Positions 35,591 through 46,505 of a stretch of 64,000 nucleotides of DNA are shown here, piece after piece (positions within the stretch are counted from its first letter, which is position 1; each line of letters starts with the position of its first letter). The notes below the pieces were generated by a model. The model ran no database searches. It was not told the origin of the DNA and saw only the letters and a program-made list of their open reading frames with translations. Source of the stretch: Megachile rotundata (lineage: Eukaryota > Arthropoda > Insecta > Hymenoptera > Megachilidae); contig NC_134988.1 in the NCBI RefSeq assembly GCF_050947335.1, positions 7,502,001 to 7,566,000 of the forward strand, given 5' to 3'. A program made the translations under genes and the position numbers.

Positions 35591-37130
35591 CGCCAGTTAG
35601 TATTTTTGCACTGAAATATTTTACTAAAATTATAATTAATCAAATGATAAATTTTATGGAGTGAGAGGAAATACCACGGTATAAATCCTAACAATCATTT
35701 AATTGCGGAATTCAGTTTTAAAAATCCCTTGTGGGATGCGCAATTAAAATCGGGCAATGATAAATTTACATTTCGAACGCAGACCATAGCTTGTGTTATA
35801 AATTTTCTGAAAACGAAGAAATATTCGTCGCCCATATATTTACCCTTATCCATACAAAACCTACATCCAGAATGCAACCATTTATTTCATATATGGAACA
35901 AGTCCATTTTTGAAAAAATGAAAGTAACAATATATAAAACTTATTATGATATCTTTATCTGTAAAGTATCTATAGTGAAAATAATTGAAATTCTTTAATA
36001 CTGAATAATAAAACTACAAAATACAAAAAATTTGTCTATTAGAGTTTATTAATATTTTGAAATTTACTGAAATGCAATCCCTTAAATATCCCACAGTGAC
36101 AAAAAATGTACTCGCTCCGCCTTCGAAATAAACCGCTCAATTCACGCTATAATCACTGATGTAATTTGAGCTGTAAAATATGATAGGTACAGTGCGAACA
36201 ATACAATGAAATAATGATGGCATCATTTCGTTAGAAGCTATTATTGCGATTCACCTTTATCGCGTTTCCGATAGATTCGGTTGTATGGCGAAACGCACTT
36301 CAGTACCGTTTAACGTCCTACTTGTGAAATGAATTTTATTTTTACGTTGCTCGGTTATCGTGGTTAAACCATAATGAACACTGAAGGTAAATTTACATCG
36401 AACGTTTCCCTTTTGTTTCCTCCAAAAGATAATGCTAACTGTAATTCTATTTACAAAAATGGATACTGCTTTATGATTTATAAGATACATCAGATGACTT
36501 TATTTTCTGAGAGTAGAAGTCTGAGTGGTACAAAATTTTGTTCGTGTACGAAGAAACAAACTAGAGAGATTAACGGTTTGTATACAATTACGAAAGCAAG
36601 GTGCTGTTATGTAGCAATTCGAATTCCATTGAAATCAGTGTTTGTGACTTGGATCATGAAATGTTTAATAGTTCAGGCGGTCATTCACACTTTTGGCTAG
36701 TATGGTATTTTTTCTGGTTCTATTTTTATATTACATCGAACTAAATTATCTGTCACACTGAACGTTTCATAGAACAATTTGTATTTGTTCGTTTATTCTT
36801 ACCACGCTACAAGCAATTTTGGATCATTTCATTTGAATATTTTATGATAGACTCGTGAGATACCCTAAATTTGCTGTATAAATTTTGGCGGCGACCTACC
36901 GACAGCAGCCTGTCGTTATCGACGTCGATCTTCGAATCGATAAAAAACCGTTTGGTATCGTTTTCGATCATTTTTGACACATAGAATAGACTGGAAGCAC
37001 GTTAAAAGCTCTATAACTCATCGTCGACGACAATACTTGGTCGTCATTGACGTCGGTCGTCGTGAAATCAAGAATAATCGTGTTTGGTATCGTTTTCGAT
37101 AGTTCCAAACACGTTTAATCGTTTGGAATG
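35591..37130. other. Unassigned spacer
   Basis: Mostly AT-rich with GC-richer patches around 36240-36370 and 36890-37060. The latter contains GTCGTCGACG-like words. Frames of 89 and 108 aa on + have no recognisable domain or splice context. No gene can be supported. Confidence 0.4.
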
Positions 37131-37139
37131 ACTTTAAAA

Positions 37140-37565
37140 TCTCATTCTTGTTCTACCTATATGTCTACTGTAGGTACTCGAAATTTGAAATATACATTCG
37201 AATTCGCGTGAGGCATCTGGTCTGTAGACCCACTGGTGTATCATCGCATCATAATCACAAAGATCATCAATATTGGTATCAGAGTATCTGATAAAACTAG
37301 GTGTAACCATAACCTCAAATGCTAAAAACAGCTTCCTATTGAGCATGATTTGTAGGTGGAAATTTGAAACACAAACTGTAATGGTATGTAATATGTTTAC
37401 TGTGCTATACCTTCATATGTAGATGCGATATTAATGCTACATGTAGTAAGTATAAAGCTTTTACTATACTACAAATCTTCTACCTACATGTTTACGATAG
37501 GTACTCGAAACTTTAAATACACGTTCCAATTCGCGTGAGACACCTGGTCCGCAGACCCACTCATT
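37140..37565. repeat. Direct repeat pair, about 85 bp each
   Basis: TCTACCTATATGTCTACTGT followed by AGGTACTCGAAA, AATTCGCGTGAGGCATCTGG and AGACCCACT at 37153-37236 recurs at 37480-37562 with about 80 percent similarity by eye. On the - strand both read as related peptides (WVYRPDASREFECIF and WVCGPGVSRELERVF). This could be a fragment of a coding repeat or transposon, but nothing identifies it. Confidence 0.6.
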
Positions 37566-37969
37566 GTTCCACAAAATCAGCAGATGGTAGCATTTGGTTG
37601 TATTAGAAAACAAGTGGTTACGAACGATAGTTCTATTATACAAGATAATTATTTGCAGTAGTATCTGCGCAACATCGGTATCTTCTTCATCACGTAGCAA
37701 TTTAAAATTATATTTGCAATTAGAACCGAAAGGAGAAGAAGAAGAACTTTCTCTTTCTCCAGGTATCTTATTTTGCATGATGCATTTAACGGGATCCGAG
37801 AAATCTCGCGAATAATTAGGGAAACATATATTCTTTTCTATACTGCTTTGGCTTCAATCTTTACTTCCTTGGAAAATGTACACTTCGCTGCAATGTAGGT
37901 TCTTTTACTGAGAATAAGCAAAGGCGGAGTCTTTCAATATTTGTCTTCCATTATGATAGGAATAATGAT

Positions 37970-38195
37970 AGGAAACATCTAGGAAAATTTTAGGAAGAAG
38001 ACAGAGAGAGCTTATGAAGATACTAGGAAGATTCTCAGGTGACTCTTAAGAGAAGCTAGGGAGGTTTTAAGGTAAATCTAAAGAGATTCTAGGGAAGTTT
38101 TAAGGTGACTTATAGAGATTCTAGGAAAATTCTACGATGAATCTAAAAAAATTCTAAAGAGATTCTAAAGTCAATCTAAAGAAGTTTAAAAAAAT
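37970..38195. repeat. Degenerate tandem repeat, AGATTCTAGGAAAATTTTA units
   Basis: Units of about 28-32 bp built from GATTCTAGGGAAGTTTTAAG and GGTGAATCTAAAGA repeat about seven times. Non-coding. Confidence 0.65.
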
Positions 38196-38199
38196 GTAT

Positions 38200-39060
38200 T
38201 TATATAAATAATTAAATTAAAATTAAAATTGAATACACTTTAAAATTTTTAAATTATCAAATTTTACTACATAATTGCAAACTTACAAACTTAGAAATTC
38301 ACAAATTCAAAAACATTCACTTTACCAAATTTCAAAACTTAGAAGTTTTAAGAAATATAAAACACAGAAGTTATTAAATTTTCAATCTGCGAGTTCAAAC
38401 GATGAAATATGTATCACTCTCCACTTTCTGCTACTCAAAAGAACCTACGTTACACAGAAGTGTACAAAACTACGCAGTTCGAATATTATAGGTCAATTAT
38501 GTGAGCAGATACTTTTTTTCTTCCATTGCTGAAGAATGAATTGTGAGTAAGAATGGGTGTGTTGTTAATACGGCTGTTGCGTCTCTGGAAAGCGAAGCGC
38601 TTAGATATTTGAAGATCGTATCTTTCATTAGAGGTCCGCCATTTAGATAATCACTTCAATTACCTCTTTTTAATTTCACTGGTTAAACGTTGTAAGTCAT
38701 TCAAGGTTGGATAATTAACGTTTGATATGATCTGGCTGCATAAGGAAGGTATCTCTTTATAGTACTGGATTCTGTATCGCAATATAATAGGTGTAAAAGA
38801 AAGTTCTTGGAATTTGAATTTGTTCTATTATGAAGTGTGAATACATCTTGAGTTTTAGTAGTTAACGATTGGGAACAGTAATATAGTGGATAGTAATGCG
38901 GGTTGAGACTATATAATTTGCAGTGCAGAAGTGATTCGATATAAGTGACAATAACCTGCACGATATAAGCGAGCAGCGGACGTCTTTTACTCGTTATACT
39001 TTTCTATATTCGACATAAACATCGATCAATGTTTTATAAACGAGAGTTCAGATTCGAAAC
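38200..39060. other. Low-complexity start then unassigned sequence
   Basis: 38220-38400 is AAATTC/ACTTAG octamer-like low complexity. The rest is AT-rich unique sequence with a GC-richer patch at 38550-38640. No gene seen. Confidence 0.4.
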
Positions 39061-39062
39061 AG

Positions 39063-39785
39063 TCACTTATATCGAATCATTACTGTAATACAACGCATGA
39101 TAATGCAATGGGTGCTTATATAATATATGGTAATATAATACATGGCAATACAATGCACAACATTGCAACATGTGGTATTACGATAAATAATAATATAACG
39201 CATGGTAATATAATATATGATAATGCAACGTGTGTTGATGTAACACGTGGTAAATATATGATAACACAACGCATGATAATATAATTCCGAGTGCTATAAC
39301 GCGTGGTAATATAATATACAATAATGCAACGCGTGTTAATGTAATACGTAGTAATATGTATAATACAAAATAATACAAGTGGCAATTCAAAGTAAAACGT
39401 CACAACACAACGCGTGGAAATACAACGCGTGGTAATACAACGCGTGGCAATTCAAAGCGTGACAATACAACGCGTGGCAATATAACGCGTGGTAATACAT
39501 TGCGCGGTAATACAGTGTGTGGTAATACAGCGCGTGGCAATATAACACGTGGCTATGTAACGAGTGGTAATACAGCGCGTGACAATACAACGCGTGGCAA
39601 TACAACGCGTGGTAATACAGTGCGTGGTAATACAGCGCGTGGTAATACAGCACGTGGTAATACAGTGCGTGGTAATACAACGCGTGGCAATACAACGTGT
39701 GGCAATACAAAGCATGGAAATACAACGCGTGGAAATACAATGCGTGGAAATACAACGCGTGGAAATACAACGCGTGGTATTATAC
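39063..39785 (+). repeat. 15-bp ACGCGT minisatellite, array 2
   Basis: Starts with CACTTATATCGAATCATTAC, which also occurs in the tandem array at 14.44 kb. It then passes through a decayed zone of ATGGTAATATAATAC units (to about 39400) into regular AATACAACGCGTGGT/GGAAATACAACGCGT units until 39785. Same orientation as the other four arrays. The long frames on both strands are repeat artefacts. Confidence 0.92.
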
Positions 39786-39789
39786 CGAG

Positions 39790-40483
39790 TAACGATGCAA
39801 CAGTGATAAATCTTTCACCCAAATCTTTTAATTTCTGTCCGAAACATTTTCTGACATCATAAATAATTTTTTTCTCCTATATTCCACAGGATCGCTATAA
39901 ATGAAACACCCAGCACTATTCGCTATTTGACCCCGAAAGATGATGCTTTAAGAGAGAAAGTCTTGTGTATTGCTCGAGGAAATATACTCTGTCATCCTTT
40001 GAGATGTCATCTTAGACATTGTGCATACGTCTTTCTGCTGGCGTGCAATACAATTTGCATAAATAACAAGCAGGTGTTTTATAATTGCACGAATAATAAA
40101 CCGCAAAAATGTGAAATCTCGAATTTGCATAAATGTAATAGTGCGGATTTAATTTGAATTCGTTTGTGAAAGATAATTCGTTCGTTATTTGCTGAGAGAA
40201 ACTACATTCGTTAGGCATTAAATAACATGTTCCTTTTATTCATTCCAATGTGCGGTTTATGAAACGCGTATGCAACATTTGCATTGAACTTTAAGAGTTT
40301 CAAATTGATGCGTCATAGGTGCTCCTGAGAACTTTTATTATATTGCAACATACGCGTCATTATGTTATTTTATATGTCATGCTTTCAGGGTTACTTCATG
40401 TACATTCATGAGCATTTCAGATGCAAGTACCATATTCACATTTTATTCTTAGCAAAACCATATTATGAATTAGTGTGACTTAT
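39790..40483. other. Unassigned spacer
   Basis: About 690 bp of AT-rich unique sequence. Overlapping 60-76-aa frames on both strands at 39927-40218 have no recognisable domain. Confidence 0.4.
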
Positions 40484-40904
40484 CACTAATATAATCACAA
40501 AGTAACAACCTCATCTAACTTTAACCTGATCATATCTCAAACTTGACCCAAAGTAACCTTAACCTAACCACGAACAAATGAAATCTAATCCTAATGTCAT
40601 CATAAGATAACCTAACCTAAGTTGACCATGTATCAATCCTAACCTTACCTAATCCACTAATATAATCACAAAGTAACAACCTCATCTAACTTTAACCTAA
40701 TCATATCTGAAACTTGTCCCAAAGTAACCTTAACCTAACCACGAACAAATGTAACCTAATCCTAATGTCATCATAAGACAACCTAACCTAAGTTGACCAT
40801 ATATCAATCCTAACCTTACCTAATCTTAACCTAATCTTAAACCAATATTACTTAACCCTACTTGTCATTAAATAATATAACCTAACTTAGCCATAACCTA
40901 ATCT
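40484..40904. repeat. CCTAA-rich tract with a 171-bp tandem duplication
   Basis: TATAATCACAAAGTAACAAC at 40490 recurs at 40661, and about 171 bp match closely between the two copies (40484-40654 and 40655-40825). The tract is rich in AACCTAACCTAA words, related to but not the same as the insect telomere repeat (TTAGG)n. The last 61 bp before the minisatellite (40830-40890) recur on its far side. Confidence 0.8.
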
Positions 40905-41629
40905 TAAACAATACAACGCGTGACAATACAACACGTGACAATACAACGCATGGTAATACAACGCGTGGTAATATAATGTGTTGTAATACAACGCGTGGTT
41001 ATGTAACGAGTGGTAATATTGCACGTGGCAATATAACGCGTGGTAGTACAGCGCATGGTAATATAACGTATGGTAGTGCAACGCGTGGTAATACAACGCA
41101 AGGCAATACAACGCGTGGCAATATAACGCGTGGTAATACAACGCGTGGTAATATAATGTGTTGTAATACAACGCGTGGTTATGTAACGAGTAGTAATACT
41201 GCGCGTGGCAATATAACGCGTGGTAGTACAGCGCATGGTAATATAACGTGTGGTAGTGCAACGCGTGGTAATACAACGCGTGACAATACAAAGTGTAACA
41301 ATACAACGCGTGGCAATATAACGCGTGGTTATACAACGCGTGACTATGCAAAGCGTGACAATACAACGTGTGGCAATACAAAGCGTGACAATACAACGCG
41401 TGACAATATAACGCGTGATAATACAACGCGTGGCAATACAAAGCGTGGCAATACAAAGCGTGACAATACAACGCGTTGTAATATAACGCGTGACAATACA
41501 ACGCGTGGTAATACAACGCGTGGCAATACAAAGCGTGACAATACAACGCGTGGCAATACAACGCGTGGCAATACAGCGTATGGTAATACAAAGCGTGACA
41601 ATACAACGCATGGCTATGTAACGTGCTAA
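40905..41629 (+). repeat. 15-bp ACGCGT minisatellite, array 3
   Basis: Regular AATACAACGCGTGGT, AATACAAAGCGTGAC and related 15-mers. GGTAATATAATGTGTTGTAA recurs 180 bp apart (40967 and 41147), a 12-mer higher-order unit. The array interrupts a CCTAA-rich tract, and 61-bp related sequences flank it on both sides. Frames up to 239 aa on either strand are artefacts. Confidence 0.95.
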
Positions 41630-41800
41630 CCTAACCTTAAACTAATATAACTTAACCCCACTGGTCATAAAATAATCTAACCTAATCTACCTCAAACCTA
41701 ATCTCGTCTCAACCCCAATTTTTCAACCATACCCAACCCTAAACTCCGTACAATCTAACCAAAAAAACCTAACCAAAATTAACATACCTAACCCCTTCAA
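41630..41800. repeat. CCTAA-rich tract, right flank of array 3
   Basis: Continuation of the tract at 40484-40904. CTAACCTTAAACTAATATAA and CTTAACCCCACTGGTCATAA (41630-41690) parallel 40830-40890. It decays into unique sequence by 41800. Confidence 0.75.
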
Positions 41801-42517
41801 AGCCTTCACCTGACTGACCTTGATAATATTAAATAACTAAACCGGATAGACTATGCAGACACAAAAATCATGACGTAAGCACTCCATTCACCGAGTAGAT
41901 CACGCTAATAAAAGTCTACTAATATGCCAATGACCTGTACTATCTGCGCGTCTTTAAAGATTCCGAATGGCGAATAAACGCGATTAGAAAGTCACTGATT
42001 TTTGCAATGCTGCAATTTTGCCGTTTTATTTTTTACAAGAACTCTAATCGTTTAATTTGAAACGTAACCGCACGAACCATTGAATTCTGAATAGGCCGTG
42101 CGCGATAAGGCGTGATAAAATGCGATATCATTGGAGCGGAAAGAGGAAAGCATGGTAGCCTTGTTCGAAACAGCAATGGTCTATTTTTTCTCGTTCACGA
42201 ATCAAAATGTCCGTAACAGTCTTCACGGGTTGAAACGAGAAGATTAATTCCGTGGCCGGCACACTTTAGGTTCGTTTGATTTTACTCGTTTCAGAGAAGT
42301 TTCTTACGCGCTAAAGGAAATCATTAGTCTCGAATTCCTGCATTATTTAGTTTCATCGTTATTTTATACTTGACGAGCCTTTATCTGACCCTAATTCACC
42401 GCGTATTTATGTACCATCTTACTTATTGCTGCATAGAATGGCCTGAAATTCGAAATGTAGAATGTGATTTCATTGCTTAACGCTGTTTTCATCGCCTAAG
42501 TAGATCCTAGATGTATA
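41801..42517. other. GC-richer unique sequence
   Basis: 42060-42340 is noticeably less AT-rich and looks like unique, possibly regulatory DNA. It lies just upstream of the small secreted-type reading frame at 42518. No other gene seen. Confidence 0.35.
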
Positions 42518-42712
42518 ATGACTCTCAGCAAAATTTTCATACTATTGCATTTCCTGATCACAATCGGTGCTATTTATAGTTTCTCTCAGAAATTACAAAT
42601 AAATGGAAGGATCCTGTATTTTCACTCACTTTCGGACCAGGAAATAAATAAAAAAAATATGGAAAGAGAAATCATAGAATATTTACAAAATATGTGCTTA
42701 TATTTAATGTAA
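42518..42712 (+). CDS. Candidate small secreted peptide or first exon, unknown
   Basis: A 64-codon frame starts MTLSKIFILLHFLITIGAIY, which has the shape of a signal peptide (a lysine, then a hydrophobic core). It is followed by a polar stretch with a Glu/Lys/Asn-rich helix-like segment (EINKKNMEREIIEYLQNM). Near its end lies a strong donor-like sequence, TTTAAT|GTAAGAAG (exon end about 42709), so it could be the first coding exon of a secreted peptide precursor. No downstream partner exon was recognised, composition is AT-rich, and chance occurrence is quite possible. I do not recognise a family. Confidence 0.2.
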   Translation: MTLSKIFILLHFLITIGAIYSFSQKLQINGRILYFHSLSDQEINKKNMEREIIEYLQNMCLYLM

Positions 42713-43043
42713 GAAGTTATATTAATTAATTTGAAACTATGATACAAAAAGATAACTGTACGTCTGACAAGATGGCACAAGACTCCATAAGATATGCATT
42801 GCTTTCAGCTGCCATCTTTCTGAATGCACATAGTACTTTTATTTATGAGTAGTTTAATCATGCACTATGATAACTGAAACAATTATTGGATTATATTATT
42901 ATTATTGTCTTAAATCCGTTGCGAGGCATCATTTTTTGCATAATATTCGATAAATAAAGACTAAATATGATTTTGAGTGTCAAAAATTTGTAGGATCCCA
43001 AAAAATTTGATAAAAAGATACATTAAAACATTGTACCTTATAA

Positions 43044-44026
43044 TATACAGGGTATTTCACAACTAGTGTAGATCCCTGAAGTGAAAGGTAGCTGACATGA
43101 TTCTGAATAAAATTTCCCTTTGCAAAAATGGGGTTTGAAGCTTCGTTTTCGAATTATTAAGGAAAAACACGGACCAATCAGAGCGCGAGGATTACACATG
43201 CGCAGACGCGAGAGCGACAGCTTCGGATAATGTGTAGTTATCCAACGCGTAGTAATGCAACGCGTGGTAATGCAACGCGTGGTAATGCAACGCGTGGTAA
43301 TGCAACGCGTGGAAATGCAACGCGTGGTAATGCAACGTGTGGTAATGCAACGCGTGGTAATGCAACGCGTGGCAATGCAACGCGTGGCAATGCAACGCGT
43401 GGCAATGCAACGCGTGGCAATGCAACGCGTGGCAATGCAACGCGTGGTAGTGCAACGCGTGGTAGTGCAACGCGTGATAAGGCAACGCGTGGTAATGCAA
43501 CGCGTGGTAATGCAACGCGTGGAAATGCAACGCGTGGAAATGCAACGCGTGGTAATGCAACGCGTGGTAATGCAACGCGTGGTAATACAACGCGTAGTAA
43601 TCTAGCGCGTGCATATTCAACGCGTAGTAATTCGCCGCGTGGTAATTCTAAGCGTAGGACTCTAATGCGTGGTAATCTAACGCGTAGTAATGCAACGTGT
43701 GGATATCCAACGCGTTGTAATTCAACGCGTAATAATGCAACGCATAGTAATTCAACGCGTCATAATGCAACGCGTAGTAATTCAACGCGTAATAATGCAA
43801 CGCGTGGTAATTCTAAGCGTAGGACTCTAACGCGTGGTAATGTAACGCGTAGTTAACCAACGCGTACTAATCCAAAGCGTAATAATCCTCGCGCTTTAAT
43901 TGGTCCGTGTTTTTTCTTAATAATTCAAAAACGAAGCTTCAAACCCCATTTTTGCAAAGGGAAACCTTATTCAGAATCACGTCAGCTATTTCAGAGACCT
44001 ACACTAGTTGTAAGACACCCTACATA
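43044..44026. mobile_element. Foldback transposon carrying a minisatellite, 983 bp
   Basis: The left arm 43044-43193 starts TATACAGGGTATTTCACAAC. The right arm 43884-44026 is its inverted counterpart, ending at ACCCTACATA. Strongly matching blocks include TTTCCCTTTGCAAAAATGGG, GTTTGAAGCTTCGTTTT and ACACGGACCAAT. The termini and internal blocks (AGTGTAGG, TTCTGAA, CGACAGCTTCG) are related to the element at 8694-10668. The interior is occupied almost wholly by a 15-bp minisatellite (43238-43883). No transposase is encoded. Confidence 0.85.
43238..43883 (+). repeat. 15-bp ACGCGT minisatellite, array 4, inside the foldback element
   Basis: About 43 units of AATGCAACGCGTGGT, very regular at the left (43255-43600) and more varied at the right (GGTAATTCTAAGCGT, AATAATGCAACGCGT). 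Same orientation as the other arrays, but with AATGCAACG instead of AATACAACG as the dominant form. All frames are open because of the unit length. Confidence 0.95.
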
Positions 44027-45390
44027 ATAAGAGGAAATGCATCATATTTTCAAATGCATGGATTCCTTTCATTTCACACAAAAAAGTATTGAGGTACAAT
44101 AGTAAAACTATTATTAATGAAGTATTTTTAGAAAATACTTTCACTGAAGAAAATACTTATAACTTGTTGTAAATAAATTTATTATAAATAAGAGAAAATT
44201 AAATATAATAAATAAATAGTTTGTTATAAAACAGAAAAAGTTAAAATTTTTTATAAATAAGAGAAATTAAATAAATAAATGAATTCATTATAAATTAAAT
44301 TAGATTTAATTATAAATTAGTTAAATAAATTAATTCATTCATTATAAATAAATTATAAATAGATAACAAGGAATATTATCGAGCTCAATGTCCGTTTCAT
44401 ATAATCAGCGCCAAGTTACTATAACTTCGTGCAATATAACGAGAGTCTACTGTAGAATGGAATAAAGAAATCTGTGGGGGTTCAGTATGCAACGGTTAAA
44501 AGGAAACGGTGTTGACATGCGTAGGCACGACAAGTGCAACAACCTTGCCTGCTATTCATAACAGAAATTGCATTGACATCTTAAAGATCTACGCATCTTC
44601 ATTTGTAAATGACTACCGATTGCAACACGCCGTACAATGAAAGCCTCGTTACGAAATGTAGTTGTTGTTCAGAGTGAAAACACCCGGACATCGAATCCAT
44701 TTAATGCGAACGTGGGCATCGATAGACATTGCGATGCACGTGAGAATGCGAATACGTGATTTCGTAATAAGACAATTTAATTAAATCGAAGACGAAACGT
44801 TTTTATATACGTCGGAGGCGTAAGAAACAATAGGAATCTTGAGAAATTTAAACGCAGGAAGAAATGTCACAATTGTATGAATTTATGAGGAAATGGAAAT
44901 ATAAGGTAGATGCATATCAAATGATCAATTTTGAAACATAGAAATTCTAATTTGCAGATGTAACAGTAATGACAAGTTACGTGTAATGCATGTGAAATGT
45001 ATCACAATGAACTATTTGCATGAACTATTTGCAAATGCTGAAATATTATTGCGTGTCCCATATAATTCTAGGACACTTATGACATATCCTAAAACTGCAT
45101 TTATGGCATGTCATGCAGTAAAATTATACTTGTGGCATATTACCTGTCAAAATATCTTTGTTAATTACTTGTGGTGCATTTATGATATAATATTAAATTT
45201 GCACTTAGGCTATATAATAGCATTTAGGACATCTCATGTCACACATGAGCACATGTGGCATATTGAATTTCAAAATAATATATATCAGTGTTAAGATACA
45301 ATATAGAAGATTACTAAAAGAACTACTGAGCTTCAATCTGTTTGATTAGGAAATAAGAATGTGTCTTAAGTAATGATAAGAATTAGCACT
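44027..45390. other. AT-rich low complexity, then unassigned sequence
   Basis: 44100-44370 is AAATAAATTATAAAT-type low complexity. 44440-44800 is less AT-rich and unique-looking. 44985-45280 contains ACTTGTGGCATAT and TTTATGGCATGTCATG words resembling fragments of the 188-bp repeat. The 102-aa + frame there is not convincing. Confidence 0.4.
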
Positions 45391-45394
45391 CTGT

Positions 45395-46505
45395 AATATA
45401 ATGCGCGGTAATATGACACGTGACGATACAATGCATGGTAACAGCACGTATGATAATACAACACGCAGTAATAGAACGCGTGGCAATATAATGCGTGGCA
45501 ATGTAACGTGAAATAATAGAATGCTTGGCAGTATAACGCGTAGCAATGTCATGCGTGGTAGTACAACGCGTGGCAATACAACGCAAGGTAATATGACGCG
45601 TGGCAACATAACGCGAGATAATACGACGCGTGACAATATAACGCGAGGTAATACAACGTGTGGCAATGTAATGCGTGGAAATATAACGCGTGGCAGTAAA
45701 TCGTGAGGTAATATGACGCGTGGCAATATAACGCAAGGTAATACGACGCGTGGCAATATAACGCGAGGTAATACAACGCGTAGCAATGTGATGCGTAGAA
45801 ATCTAACGCGTGGCAGTAAAACATGAAGTAATATGACGCGTGGCAATATAACGCAAGGTAATACGACGCGTGGCAATGTAATGCGAGGTAATACAACGCG
45901 TGGCAATGTAATTAGTGGTAACATAACGCGTGGCAATACAACGCAAGGTAATATGACGCGTGGCAATATAACGCGAGATAATACGACGCGTGGCAATATA
46001 ATGCGAGGTAATACAACGTGTGGCAATGTAATGCGTGGAAATATAACGCGTGGCAGTAAATCGTGAGGTAATATGACGCGTGGCAATATAACGCAAGGTA
46101 ATACGACGCGTGGCAATATAACGCGAGGTAATACAACGCGTAGCAATGTGATGCGTAGAAATCTAACGCGTGGCAGTAAAACATGAAGTAATATGACGCG
46201 TGGCAATATAACGCAAGGTAATACGACGCGTGGCAATGTAATACGAGGTAATACAACGCGTGGCAATGTAATTAGTGGTAACATAACGCGTGGCAATACA
46301 ACGCAAGGTAATATGACGCGTGGCAATATAACGCGAGATAATACGACGCGTGGCAATATAACGCGAGGTAATACGACGCGTGGCAATATAACGCGAGGTA
46401 ATACGACGCGTGACAATATAACACAAGGTAATACAACGCGTTGCAATGTAATGCGTAGTAATATAACGCGCGGCAATGTAATGCATGATAATATAATGCG
46501 CACTT
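45395..46505 (+). repeat. 15-bp ACGCGT minisatellite, array 5, with 360-bp higher-order unit
   Basis: Units AATATAACGCGTGGC, AATACGACGCGTGGC, AATACAACGCAAGGT and others. The block from about 45580 to 45940 repeats 360 bp later: for example GGCAGTAAATCGTGAGGTAA near 45691 and 46051, and CAATGTAATTAGTGGTAACA near 45903 and 46263. The higher-order unit is thus 24 monomers. Same orientation as the other arrays. The 385-aa - frame is an artefact. Confidence 0.95.

Noticed and set aside
40484..41800. Interstitial telomere (TTAGG)n array
   Set aside because: CCTAACCTAA words are frequent but never form a regular 5-bp array; the unit is closer to a 6-bp or longer degenerate repeat.
45346..46503. 385-aa frame on the - strand
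   Set aside because: Same minisatellite artefact as at 29.7 kb.
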